Shown in pieces: positions 34,152 through 45,021 of a DNA stretch of 64,000 nucleotides. The notes under the pieces were generated by a model that saw nothing but the letters and a program-made list of their open reading frames with translations, was not told where the DNA came from and searched no databases. This stretch comes from Stentor coeruleus. Taxonomy: Eukaryota; Ciliophora; Heterotrichea; Heterotrichida; Stentoridae. The DNA is taken from NCBI GenBank assembly GCA_001970955.1, contig MPUH01000179.1, positions 1-64,000 on the forward strand. Direction: 5' to 3'. Numbering within the stretch: the first letter of the stretch is position 1; each line of letters starts with the position of its first letter. Both the position numbers and the translations under genes were made by a program.

Positions 34152-35549
34152 ATGCAAGATTCTGAATTTTCAATGCAAAGAAGACAAAGCCCACAGTGCC
34201 GTTTTTACGATAACAACACAAAAAAATTTAGTAAAGACGACAACTCTTATGATGAAAATATAAGACTTCCTTACAGTATACGTAAAATGACAACCCAAAG
34301 AGTTAAACTAAGCTTAAAATCAGAATCTAGATCACCTAAAAAAAGAATAGAAAGTCATCATGAATTATATACCAAATCAAAGCTAACAATGAGCATAAAA
34401 TCAAAAGAAGTTTTTGTTATGAAAGATGGGGCAAAAGTGATTTCCGGAACTAAACTTTTGGGTTTTAATTATCCTGTACACATTAACTTTAGTTTTATTA
34501 GAAATCATCATGCTGAAGAGATGAAAGACTTTTTTGCTTACTGCACAGAATTTTTTAAAAGTCCAATTGAATTCAGATTCCTTTTTTCTACAACAGGTAA
34601 ATTATTAAGATGTCTTCATGAAATAAGTTCGACTTCAAAAATTGTCCTTGTAAGCCCTTTAAGCAAATTCCAAGGTATTCAAGAAAATCAACCAACTGAT
34701 GATATACGACTTCAAACAAGATCCCCATGTTATAGATCGTTATTATTAGCTAATACTCCAACAAATAAATCTCCAGGAGTGCTCGACAACCTCAATTGTC
34801 AATTCGCTTTTTCCACACGAAAATGCAACAACGTCGAAGAAATCGTTCTCCCAAGCATAAAAATTAACCCAGGCAGACTTAGAAAAACTATTATCAACCC
34901 TAAACTTAACAGCTTTGAAAAACTTAAACTCAAACTTGGAGACGTTTCAGCTAAAATCGATAAAACCTTTCCTCCATTGCATGAACAAGGTTTAAAACAA
35001 CTCAAAGAAAATTTCCGTTTCACAGAAGGGGAACTCCACAAACACTATGCGAAATTCAAGCTTCTTGTGCTTTTATCATGTGGAATTAACCCCAAACATA
35101 GTATAAGCTCTGGTATCAGCCGTAAAACATTCATTGAATTTTTTGGATCATCTAAAGAGCTAAACTTCGTCCTAGGGAGAATTTTCGACAAATTCGACTC
35201 AGATGGTGGAGGTTCAGTTAGCTGGGAAGAGTATCTGACTGCAATGAAAATAATGCGGTATGGTACTTATAATGAACAAATCGAACTGTTTTTTGATGCT
35301 TATGATAAAGATGGAAGTGGAACTTTATCTTTTGATGAAATACAAGAATTATGTAAAGTCCAACTTCAAGCAGACAATGATGACAAATTGATTGACGACC
35401 TTTCATATAGTTTTGCAAGTTTGATTTTTGATATAACTAAAACTGGCTATGATGGAGAAATATCTTGTGATCAGATTAAAACAATTGTCAAAGAACAAAA
35501 TGATAACAGCCTCATTGATATGTTTTGTAGCTTTAATTTTCTAAAATAA
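34152..35549 (+). CDS. EF-hand protein with a possible doublecortin-like domain
   Basis: 465 residues. The N-terminal 80 are basic and probably disordered. Residues about 92-190 (EVFVMKDGAKVISGTKLLGF ... FLFSTTGKLLRCLHEI) follow the pattern of a doublecortin domain, a microtubule-binding ubiquitin-like fold; this is tentative. The C-terminal part has two good EF-hands, DSDGGGSVSWEE and DKDGSGTLSFDE, and a third worn loop (ITKTGYDGEISCDQ). A calcium-regulated cytoskeletal protein would fit a ciliate cortex, by inference. The next gene starts only 43 nt after this stop. Confidence 0.75.
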   Translation: MQDSEFSMQRRQSPQCRFYDNNTKKFSKDDNSYDENIRLPYSIRKMTTQRVKLSLKSESRSPKKRIESHHELYTKSKLTMSIKSKEVFVMKDGAKVISGTKLLGFNYPVHINFSFIRNHHAEEMKDFFAYCTEFFKSPIEFRFLFSTTGKLLRCLHEISSTSKIVLVSPLSKFQGIQENQPTDDIRLQTRSPCYRSLLLANTPTNKSPGVLDNLNCQFAFSTRKCNNVEEIVLPSIKINPGRLRKTIINPKLNSFEKLKLKLGDVSAKIDKTFPPLHEQGLKQLKENFRFTEGELHKHYAKFKLLVLLSCGINPKHSISSGISRKTFIEFFGSSKELNFVLGRIFDKFDSDGGGSVSWEEYLTAMKIMRYGTYNEQIELFFDAYDKDGSGTLSFDEIQELCKVQLQADNDDKLIDDLSYSFASLIFDITKTGYDGEISCDQIKTIVKEQNDNSLIDMFCSFNFLK

Positions 35550-35592
35550 AGTATTTTTATATAGATTTTAGATAAGGGATATAATAAAAAAT

Positions 35593-36393
35593 ATGATTAA
35601 ATCCTCTGAAGAGCTTAAGTCATATTGGGATTCATATAGTGAAACTTATGTTATTAATTGTGAAGTATCGACAACTGGGATTTTTCATAATATGATTCCA
35701 CTTTGTCGTTTAAAACAAGATAGTAAAGTACTTGAGGTCTCTTGTGGTTCAGGTAATGGCTTGGAAATTCTTAGGAATTATTTACCTTCTTCAATAACTA
35801 TATATGGCTCAGATATATCCCCAAAAATGATAGAGAAAGCTCAAGAGAAAAACCTTGTTAATGTGCATTTGACTGTTGCTGATAATGAAAATTTACCTTA
35901 TTCTGAGAATTTTTGTGATAGGTATATTGCAAGTTTGTCTTTGAATATAGTCCCAAACCCAGAAACCATGCTTAAAGAAGCTTTTAGAGTCCTTGTCCCA
36001 GGAGGAATTGCCGTCTTTTCTGTATTAGGTCGAGAAGAACCTACAAACCTTTCAACTCTAGTGTCAAAATCCTGTAAAACTTTAGGTCTTGTATCAAATT
36101 ATCGATCTATATTTTACCTTAATAACGACCAAAATCTTAGGACTCTACTCAAATCAGCAGGGTTTATCAATGTTTTAACTTTTTACACATCCTCTTGTTT
36201 CCCTTTAACATCGATAGAATCAGCATTAAATGTTGCTAAAGAAATGTCTGCAGTTAGAGAAATTAAAAATTCTTCATATGAAAAATATGCTCAATTAGAA
36301 GGGTTGCTTATTGAAAAAATATCAGAGGTTTTTAATAATGGACAACTTTTTACGTTTGATGCGCTTATTGCTGTTGGTGAGAAGATTATTTAA
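35593..36393 (+). CDS. SAM-dependent methyltransferase, paralog B
   Basis: 266 residues, alignable over its whole length with the gene at 31094. Motif I is VLEVSCGSGNG, strand 2 YGSDISPKMIEKAQ, strand 4 LPYSENFCDRYIASLSLN, strand 5 RVLVPGGIAVFSV. All core SAM contacts are kept. It begins 43 nt after the EF-hand gene and so has an unusually short 5' flank, with just ATATAGATTTTAGATAAGGG-like AT-rich DNA in the gap. Substrate unknown. Confidence 0.88.
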   Translation: MIKSSEELKSYWDSYSETYVINCEVSTTGIFHNMIPLCRLKQDSKVLEVSCGSGNGLEILRNYLPSSITIYGSDISPKMIEKAQEKNLVNVHLTVADNENLPYSENFCDRYIASLSLNIVPNPETMLKEAFRVLVPGGIAVFSVLGREEPTNLSTLVSKSCKTLGLVSNYRSIFYLNNDQNLRTLLKSAGFINVLTFYTSSCFPLTSIESALNVAKEMSAVREIKNSSYEKYAQLEGLLIEKISEVFNNGQLFTFDALIAVGEKII

Positions 36394-37014
36394 TTTATTT
36401 ATAGTTTCTTGTTTTATGGATATTAGGAAGATTTTTATGTGATATAGTTTTATATATTTTGATAGTTTCGCACTTGATTGTTGTCTGGGATTTTGACTTG
36501 GTGATAAATGATGAAAATGTTTTGTGTTTTTATGTAAAAAATAAAGGAAATCTGACTTGCTATTTATATAAACCTATAATCTTACTTTTGAATATTGAAT
36601 AGTTGATATCAAAAGCTTCTGAAGACATAAAAATTCTCTTAAATATTCTTCAAACCCTTTGTGAAAATTGCCCAGAGTACCATTTTAGTATATTTTCCAC
36701 TGTGAACATTTTCAAGAACCTCTATTATATCTTCAATTCCTCCCTCTTTAATCATACCCTAAATATTTTTGCAAACCTTTTTCTTAATTTCTATATATAA
36801 ACCCAAATCACCATCAAAATTCTCAAATTTAATTTATTATAAAATTTCATCTCAAAGTTTTATCCATTTTATTTGGGGTTATTTCATTAGGTTAGAATAT
36901 GTATTTTAAAATATAGGAATTTATGAATAAAATATATACTTTAATGATATTAGATAGTTTTGATAGAGAATTTTAATTTGTATATAAAGGTTAAGCTTAA
37001 CACTTATGCAATAA
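36394..37014. other. Convergent intergenic region
   Basis: No gene supported. A 65-codon frame at 36603-36800 starts with TTG and looks like translated AT-rich DNA. Confidence 0.4.
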
Positions 37015-37956
37015 CTACACTGAATGTGGTGCAAAAGAAAATGTTTGTACTGGATGTTTCAAGTCAAGGACATCCAAATCAATATGTCCAATAGTAATAT
37101 CAACCAAAAATCTCCCTAAATTCTCAATCATCCCAATACTTAATAATCCAAAACCAACTGCCAAGCATAAATAAAACACAATACCAATCTCCAAATAAAC
37201 ACCATAAATAGTAGCAAAAGATATAGAAGCACAGCCAATAAAATTAAATATAGCAAGTGTTTCTTGGCAACAATCCCCATACTTCTCATAAATCATATAC
37301 CCAGTCATTAAAACAATCCATATTGACTGAACAACAGCAGGTAAAACCACAATTTCCCAATCAATATCCCAATGATAATCAATTTTACCTATTATCAACA
37401 CCTGCTGAACAAGGACAATTAGCGAAGTTACAAGCCAAAATGCTGAATATTCAGCAACAATAAGTAAAAACCTTAAAAAAATCACAACATTTAAAAACAT
37501 CCCAGGCAAAAGAGGCTTTAATAACTCCAAATTATTGTGTACTAAATTGTGATATAGGGATACACATGTAAATCCTAATAAAAACAAAGCGAAAATGTTT
37601 CTTATAAGCCTTCCTATAGCTTGCCTTTGCCATAAGGTAATACCTCTGATTTTCCTATAGAAAATATCGTTGAAGATTATAAAAATAACAACAAGGCAGG
37701 TTAGAAAGAGTTCCATTATTAGGAATGATAGAGGAATTAAACAGTGACTATAGCTTCCTTGATTGTAGTAAATTTTTAGGTAAAGCAAGATTAAAAAGGC
37801 CCAAAAATGAAGCAGTTGGACTGAGCCTAAAAATACTTGTAGTGTAGATTTTATTAAGGGACGATCTTCTAAACATCTTCTGCACATAAAGCATGATTGA
37901 CGAGATGATCTTGGATATAGAGGCTGAGTTTCTGAGCAGTCTGAGTCATCTTCCAT
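37015..37956 (-). CDS. Multi-pass membrane protein, TMEM185-like
   Basis: 313 residues. An acidic start (MEDDSDCSETQPLYPRSS), a short Cys-rich loop (CFMCRRCLEDRP), then about eight hydrophobic segments. The pattern of polar turns (SHCLIPLSFLIMELF, LLVQQVLIIGKIDYHWDIDW) resembles the TMEM185/fragile-X-F family, but this is a weak match by eye. No catalytic motif. One exon; the start is chosen because its upstream region is G/T-rich like other minus-strand 5' flanks. Confidence 0.65.
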   Translation of the reverse strand: MEDDSDCSETQPLYPRSSRQSCFMCRRCLEDRPLIKSTLQVFLGSVQLLHFWAFLILLYLKIYYNQGSYSHCLIPLSFLIMELFLTCLVVIFIIFNDIFYRKIRGITLWQRQAIGRLIRNIFALFLLGFTCVSLYHNLVHNNLELLKPLLPGMFLNVVIFLRFLLIVAEYSAFWLVTSLIVLVQQVLIIGKIDYHWDIDWEIVVLPAVVQSIWIVLMTGYMIYEKYGDCCQETLAIFNFIGCASISFATIYGVYLEIGIVFYLCLAVGFGLLSIGMIENLGRFLVDITIGHIDLDVLDLKHPVQTFSFAPHSV

Positions 37957-38664
37957 AATTAAACGTTAATTTTTGAATATTTTTCTTATGCTAACTAAAT
38001 TTCTCTAAACAAAATGATGTGTTAATATCGAAATTTATAAAACTCGCATGCTTGATTAGAATATAAACTGTTTTGTTATAGAAAATGCCATCCATTTAGG
38101 AATCGCTTACATAATTACAAATTGTTTTATATTCGAAAATTTGTTAAGGTAATATATTAATAAATTATTAACAAGGGCTGGACAATAGTCAAGCGATAAT
38201 TCCTAACTAATACTAATATTAATAAATTGTATTTTTGTCAATTTAGTAACCCTACATCTTTCAACCTTAAATCTTGATTTTATGCATTTTTTTAAACACT
38301 AAATAGAACAATATATATACATATCATAAAATAATATACATATTTTAGCTAAATCAAATACCTTAAAATATTTTTATTACTATATTACACATCTAAAACC
38401 TTATCAACCATATTATCCCTACAAAAAATCCTCATTAAATCCTTTCACAATCAAATCCACACCCAAAATCCTGATTTTAATATACTTACTTCTAAACTTA
38501 AACTTATCTCAACTTTATAACTTTAAAGCTTTCCCCATAAAAAAATCCAAATCACTATTAAATCTCAAATCCATATTCATATCCTAACCCATTTTTCTTT
38601 ATCTAATCACTCCTATTACCCAACATAATATAAATCTTCCGATATTATAAAAAACCTTTAAAAA
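37957..38664. promoter_or_regulatory. Divergent intergenic region
   Basis: About 700 nt; the right 430 nt are strongly A/C-rich with hardly any G, the usual 5' flank of plus genes here. No defined element. Confidence 0.4.
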
Positions 38665-41600
38665 ATGATGGATTTAGTATACGAAACATGGTACTGTGTT
38701 TTTTCAGACAAACACTACATATCAAAACCAAATTTCACTCACGCAGTTCTTTATATAGTAAAAAATCTCATGATCCTAGCTCAAAACATACAAATGTTCT
38801 GGTATTTCGATATGCCTATACAAAACTGGGACAAATATAAAGTTTTTTGGAACATAATAAGTCTACCATCAATAGACCTAATAGCCGCAGAGTATCAAGT
38901 GATATCACATTTTTTTCTTGGTGTAATGATTTTCATATACAGTATTTTAGCTGGACTTGCTTTAATACTAATCCTTTTATACTTTGAAAAAAAAGTCCCT
39001 CAGATTTTCACAATGGCTATAAGACTTTTTATAACAATTGCTTGTGAGATACTATTTATACCTATTGTAATAGTTTTACTACTAGGGGTAAAGTATTCAA
39101 ATAGTAGTTTAGAATATTTCAGTGAGTATGAAAAAGCAAATAAAACTGATGGTATAAGGCTTGGTAATCTTGGTGAGTTCTTTTGTGCTTTGGCTGTTGT
39201 ACTTTTAGTTATTTTTGGGGTGTTTTATGAAGCTTGTTCTTATGAAATAAGACATGTTAATGATGGGATTTTAAATGATGGGAGGATTCAAGCTAAACCT
39301 GAGGTTGTGAATAAAGTAGTGCATTTTTGTAACTGCGTTTTGTATGTTAGTATTGGTTTGATGAATTATGAAGTTATGCTTATTTTGATGTTTTTACTTT
39401 ATTGTATTCCTAGTGTGTATATTGTGATTAGCCTTCATTGTTATAGTCGACTTTTAAATACAGTTAAAGCTTTTATTTGTATTGACTGTGCTTTGATATG
39501 TTTATTTTTTTGGATTGGTTATAGGATAGATGATGCTCAAGTCACTTTGATACTTACATTGATTTTCCAGATTGTTTTAATTCCTATTGTAAAAGAAATT
39601 GTTGATTATAGGGCAAGGCAAATCAAACCCCTTTCCCAGGTTTTGTACCTGAAATTCGAAGTTTTTGAACGATCTATAAGACCTTTACTTATAAATGGGA
39701 CTTATAAGGAAACTTTGATTGAAAAGATGAACAGGAATTTTATTACCCATAGAGAAAAATTAAATAGGATTTCTCAGGCATATTACGCGAATGATGTATT
39801 AGGAAACTGCTCACTTGGTCTTAATAAAATATTCGCTATAAGTCATTCTGGATTGAATATTGTTACAAACTATCAAGTGTTTAGATGCAAAAAATTCTTA
39901 AAAACTATATGTGAAACTAGAAGCGAAAGCTTTAAACTATATCGTTATTTCTTAGACTTCTCCAAAATCAAAGATACAGACCGGAATTTCTGTGAGCTCT
40001 ACCACAAGTTTTTCATAAACATGCTTGACCACCACCCTGAGCTCCCAAAACTGAAATCTTTAATAACTGAAGTTATAAAAGACTTATACTTTTTAGAAAC
40101 AAGCTATAGTTCTTTGCTTATGCGTTTTCCTAATTCTAACGAAGTCAAACAAAATTACGGTTCATTTATGCTTAATATAATCTGTGATAAAGAACGTGGA
40201 AACAGGCTGATAAGTCGTGTGGATACACTTGGTGGTCGTAAGAAAAACACAATCAAAAACACTTTGAAATTCATCTCAGACCGGTGTTTTTTAGTTATAT
40301 CAGGAAACCCAAGTACATTAGGTAAATTGCTTTTTTTCAATCAAAATCTAGCTAATTATCTTGGTTATTCATACGATACAATCAAAACCTTGAATATATC
40401 TCATTTTTTACCTAAACATCTCGCTTCTAAGCATGATATGTATTTAAAAAGATTCTTAGAAAATTCTATAAGCCATGTTGCTTTCAAAAACTCAGCCTTA
40501 TGTTTAGTTGATTCACAAGGGTATCTTTGCGAATGTAATGCTAACTGCGAGGTTATCGGCTATGAAAACTCAGTGAATTTTATATGTGCAATCGATCCTT
40601 TAGGCTTTAGAATCAGACATTTTTGTCTTATTAATGAGTATGGGTATATCCATGGTCATAGTAAATATTTTGCAACTGTGATTTTTTCTAAATTAAAATA
40701 CATAGAAGGGCATTTTATACAAGAATTCTTTATAGATTTAGACATAAAAAATATTCAATACGATGAAATAACCTCACATATAATCAAAGGTCAAATAAAT
40801 AATATACAAATCATTAAAAAAATATACGTGATGCTTAAAGAATCAAAAATAAAAAGCAGTATTCTAATTTTCTTATATATAACTGAAGATGAAAATGAAG
40901 TATGCCGTTGGGGATCAACAAATGATTTTTATGATATGGAAAATATCAACCCTAACGATAATAAAATCGAAACAATTTTAACTGAAGGAATTGATGAGTA
41001 TAGAGAAAGTACATTGAAGAAAAAAGTGAGTATTTTTGATGAGAAAAAACTTAGCTTTGATGGACTTTCTGATAATGGGCTTATTAATGATAGGTCTAAA
41101 CAAAATAATGCAATAAAATCATCATATTTATCTATGAATGATGTTGTGACTATAGCAAAAAGTACTCAAGTATTGAAAATAGCGAAAATCGTTTTGTTAA
41201 TGTCTGTAAAAAGTATTTAGATTGTTATATTGATAATTACGAATATTGTTATTTTGATATATATTTCGAAAGAGGTCGAGCATTCGAATTCTTTGACTGC
41301 ATTGACTAATTTGGGTGATTTGGGATATTATTTATCGCAAATTGCTTTGATAGTAAGGTCATTGGATTTAGGGACAAAAATCAATATTCCTGCTTTTTAT
41401 AATACGATTGATCTTGAGAATATGATAAGTAATTTAATATCATCTCAAACAAAATTACTTGATGATTTTAAATCTTGGTCTTATTGTAAGGACTCTGAAG
41501 TTGTAAAAAATAATGTTATTCCTTATTCAGTTTATGAGAATATGGTTAAAACAAAATATGGTAGTTTACATGCTATAACTGGGATGTTTATTGAAAAAGT

Positions 41601-42768
41601 AATTCTTAAGCAGAGTGAATTGATTCTTATAAAACTTCGAGCTAATAATACAAATTACGAAAATGAGTTATTTTTTATTATTTTTAATGCTTTTGGAAGT
41701 TCATTCGAACATATATATCAAGCAATTATAGGACTTAAAAACTGTGAAATCGCTAGAGTAGATGAACTTTCAAGTGTTAATAACTCATTGATGTTTGCAG
41801 GTGTTGGAATCCTTGCTGTAGCTTTTACTTTTATCACTGTATATTTACTTACAATTGATGTGTATCTAAATAATCTTTGGGAAACTTTACACAAACGAGT
41901 CATGAGTGGTTTTATAGAAGTAAAATTACATTTAACTGAACGTTTAGCTCACTATCACGACCTAGTAGAATACAGTGATTCTGAGCCACTGCAACACTCA
42001 GCCAAGCATCAAAAAAAGGTTCGTTTCCGACACTCTCTAAGATACCTGCTTCGTTTTTCAATACTTTTTATCTCAGCAGCAATTTTCTATATAGTAAGTG
42101 CCTTTGTATTTAATGAAAGCATTCACAAATTTCTTTATTATCGTCCTTTATTGACTTCAACATTAATACAAAGAAAAATCAAAACCAATGAACTTTGTTT
42201 TTTTACATTAGAAAATGAGTTTCAATATACAAATGCTTCAATAAATAAACTATACCCATATTTTTCCCCAATGCAAGATATTCATAATTCAATATATGAA
42301 CTAGTTGAGTTGATTGAATCTACTAAAATTACATTAAGAAATCCTAATATAATGAAGTTTATGTCTGCAGATGTTAAAGGGTTTATTTATGAAAAATATA
42401 ATGGGACAAGGGCTTTTATGAAATTAGGGACTTTTCGTGCTTTGAGTTTTTTGATGCAGGAGTCACTTTTTATTGTGATGGATAATAAAATTGATGAATT
42501 TTATGTGGTTGATGACTTTTTTGATGAAGTAAAAGAGTATAGTGAAGCTACGAAAGCTATTAGTATGGAAGTGAATAAAGATTCGAAGAATTTTATTAAC
42601 TTGCAAGTTTCGAATTTGATTTACTTTACTTCGGTTTTTTGTGTAATGTGGATTGGATTGTATGTTGGGTTTTATTTACCATATTTATCGAATGAAGTGA
42701 ATATAACAAAATATATTACAAAACTTCTTATGATTATTCCGAATACATTCGAGATTAGAAATAGGTAA
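38665..42768 (+). CDS. TmcB/PAS-type multi-pass membrane protein, copy 4
   Basis: Exons 38665-41205, 41221-41598 and 41614-42768, or without the second intron exons 38665-41205 and 41221-42768. Product about 1,357 residues (1,362 unspliced). Segments: membrane helices near 82-108, 112-142, 172-189, 225-258, 265-290 and 293-313; TmcB/TmcC-like helical repeats 325-520 with RFPNSNEVKQNYGSFMLNI; PAS-like domain 538-650 (LLFFNQNLANYLGYSYDTIK); a charged linker at 750-800; four more helices at the end. Full length and unbroken, so it serves as the model for the family. Cell location should be a membrane; PAS suggests a sensed ligand or partner, but no cofactor residue can be assigned. Confidence 0.88.
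41206..41220 (+). other. 15-nt intron (gtaaaaagtatttag)
   Basis: Removes an in-frame TAG; joins LLMS to IVILIIT within a membrane helix. Confidence 0.95.
41599..41613 (+). other. Candidate frame-neutral 15-nt intron ending in CAG (gtaattcttaagcag)
   Basis: It contains no stop and keeps the frame, so it is invisible to ORF finding. It lies where both full paralogs have a TAG intron (exon 2 is then 378 nt in all three), has A at position 10, and its removal joins IEK to SEL as IEN joins SES in copy 2. Confidence 0.7.
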
Positions 42769-43079
42769 TTTTTTATTATTATTTATATAAGTTTAAATAA
42801 AAGTATGAATAAGTTATATAAATTAGGATTTTCATGTGGATAGGTTTAAATTTTGAATAAAATTATGAAGGAATTGATTTTTTAGCTTTAAACTTCAGGT
42901 GAACTATACAATTTTATTTTTTTTCACCAATATGGAGATAAGAAAATTCCAAGCATTAATACTTAATAACCTCTCTGTGACCTTATTTTAAGCTATTTTT
43001 TAAAAAATAATTCGTCTTAAACTACTTTCTTTATCCAAAGCCCCCCAAGCTTTAGTGTAAAAATATTATTAATAGAATC
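42769..43079. other. Intergenic region
   Basis: 3' flank G/T-rich, then A/C-rich. A C-run (caaagccccccaagc) occurs about 40 nt before the next ATG. Confidence 0.4.
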
Positions 43080-43772
43080 ATGGCTGAGTGCTTTCAGGAA
43101 TTAACACTCTTATTATCTTATCAAACTCAATTCTCAGAAAATACTGATATCATCCTAAATCAATACATTATCAATACATCTCCTTTCTGGGAAGAATTTC
43201 TAAAATTCATAAAAGATCTAAAAAAAATAATAGGAATCGATAACATTGCAAAAATATTCCAAGTACCTCATTCTTTTATAAGCCTTATTCTCTCAATACA
43301 TAAACAAGGTGCAGAATGCTTATTATGTGAAAAATACTACGAACATTTTGACCAACATTTAATAATTAAACATAATTTTACTGAAGATCAACGATTAGAA
43401 TTCTATAATATTTTTGAAAAGTCTTTTTTTCCAATACCAAAAAGCGTTGAATTAGCTTTTGAAGAAGAAAATGAGCCGGCGAATATGGAAAAAATATCGA
43501 AGAATATAGAAAATGCCCAAATTGATTTTTTTAAATACTGTGATACAGCTAAAAGTGTTAAAAGAAACAATGAGGAGAGAAAATATGCTATGTGTATCGA
43601 CTGCGGACAAATAATGACAATGAAAAAAAAACTAGAACATGATATTATGCATAAAAGGACTGAAAAAGTTGAATGTCTTGGATGTCAAAAAATATGCAAG
43701 AGAAAAAAATTTGATAATCATTTGAAGATATGTCCAAGAGGTCGAGCAAAGATGAATAGACTTAAGTTGTAA
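43080..43772 (+). CDS. C2H2-like zinc-finger protein, family member 1
   Basis: 230 residues. Finger 1 is CLLCEKYYEHFDQHLIIKH (C-x2-C-x9-H-x4-H), finger 2 CIDCGQIMTMKKKLEHDIMH (C-x2-C-x11-H-x3-H), and finger 3 CLGCQKICKRKKFDNHLKIC (C-x2-C-x11-H-x3-C). Fingers 1 and 2 have the same unusual spacing as the proteins at 57627 and 58415. The N-terminal helical part also resembles theirs (LTLLLSYQTQF). The very basic end (RKKFDNHLK...RGRAKMNRLKL) suggests nucleic-acid binding. Nuclear role is inference. The next gene starts 61 nt downstream. Confidence 0.75.
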   Translation: MAECFQELTLLLSYQTQFSENTDIILNQYIINTSPFWEEFLKFIKDLKKIIGIDNIAKIFQVPHSFISLILSIHKQGAECLLCEKYYEHFDQHLIIKHNFTEDQRLEFYNIFEKSFFPIPKSVELAFEEENEPANMEKISKNIENAQIDFFKYCDTAKSVKRNNEERKYAMCIDCGQIMTMKKKLEHDIMHKRTEKVECLGCQKICKRKKFDNHLKICPRGRAKMNRLKL

Positions 43773-43833
43773 TCTTTATCTATATAAATGGTATCACAAT
43801 CCTTCAATAAATTCCTTTATTCCATTCTTATAA

Positions 43834-44901
43834 ATGGGCTGTTGTGGAAGCAAACAAGCAGCTAGTTATGAGACTGGATCTGAAATAAGGCGTTTAGAAG
43901 AAGAGAAATCAAAGCTATTAATGGAGCAAGACTCTCTTAAAGAAGCTGAGACTTTATATAGTCAATCAGAGGAAGAAGTTGCATTTATGTGTAAAAGACT
44001 AACAACAAGTCTTATCAATTTACAAAACGAAGAGACTCGTCTTGAATCTTTAGCATCATTGGCAAGTGAGATAACAAAGCGAATCCAAGATTTAGATGAG
44101 AAAATACAACAAAGTGAGTCTGAATATCATATGCTTCAAAACGTGATTACTAATAAAAAACAGGAACTTTTAGAAAAAACTGAAGAACTTAGTCATATAC
44201 TTCATGAATCCTCATCATTTTCTATAGAATTCAATAGAAAAACCGAAGAAATCAATGAACTTAGCTTGGCTGCATCAGAAGTTGGCCATCTAGAAGAGAA
44301 AATCCAAGGACTAAAAGAAAAAATCAATCATTTAATTGAAGCAAACAACAAAGTTGATAGGAACTCCATAGAAATCCAATGTTTAGAAGATGAGATTGAG
44401 GACTTAAAGCCAAAGATTGAGCAACAAAACTCGAAGCATCAAATTTTATTATCATTAGATGATGAGATTAATTATTTACAAGCACAATTAAAGCTTTCTG
44501 AAATGTCATCTTCAGAAATCAAGTACTTTAAAGATATACAAAAAACTAGAAATGATTTAGATGATAAAGTAAAAGGACTTGATTTAAGACTTGAGGAAAT
44601 TAATCAGTTTGATATTGATGAACTGATGAAGACAAAAGAATCATTGTTGGTAGTGAAAATGACTTTGAAACAGGATTTAAAGGATCAAATGCCTGATGGT
44701 AGTAAAAAAGTTATGAAAAAAAATAAGCTGGAGTCGAGAAGAAGTAAGCTTAGTGTTGATTTAAATAGGAAAACTGTGAGTTTTGATTCGATATATGAGA
44801 AAGTGTGCATGAAACTACAGAAAAAACAAGCGGAGAAAATTAGTTTGGAAGCACAGTTGAAAGAATTTCAAGATATTATACAGGAAATCGAGATGGAGTA
44901 G
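43834..44901 (+). CDS. Coiled-coil protein with N-terminal MGCC acylation motif
   Basis: 355 residues. The start MGCCGSKQAAS has Gly2 with two following Cys, the pattern of N-myristoylated and palmitoylated proteins, which attach to the plasma membrane. Residues 18-270 are a long Glu/Leu/Lys heptad coiled coil with a few breaks. The C-terminal 60 residues are basic. No other domain. A membrane-anchored rod or tether is the simplest reading. One exon. Confidence 0.78.
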   Translation: MGCCGSKQAASYETGSEIRRLEEEKSKLLMEQDSLKEAETLYSQSEEEVAFMCKRLTTSLINLQNEETRLESLASLASEITKRIQDLDEKIQQSESEYHMLQNVITNKKQELLEKTEELSHILHESSSFSIEFNRKTEEINELSLAASEVGHLEEKIQGLKEKINHLIEANNKVDRNSIEIQCLEDEIEDLKPKIEQQNSKHQILLSLDDEINYLQAQLKLSEMSSSEIKYFKDIQKTRNDLDDKVKGLDLRLEEINQFDIDELMKTKESLLVVKMTLKQDLKDQMPDGSKKVMKKNKLESRRSKLSVDLNRKTVSFDSIYEKVCMKLQKKQAEKISLEAQLKEFQDIIQEIEME

Positions 44902-45021
44902 GATAGTTATTAAGATTTTAACAAATCATTTTAAGGAATAACTTTTACATAATCAAATTTTACAAGTTATAATTTTCACCTAACAAAAAAAAATAAAAGG
45001 AAAAAAGAAAATTTCCTATAT

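Noticed and set aside
36603-36800. 65-codon plus ORF
   Set aside because: Begins with TTG, and is Phe/Leu/Asn-rich like translated intergenic DNA.
27985-41220. In-frame TAGs read as recoded sense codons or readthrough
   Set aside because: Each such TAG is the last three bases of a 15-nt GTA...TAG stretch whose removal matches paralogs, and TAG, TAA and TGA all end other genes normally.
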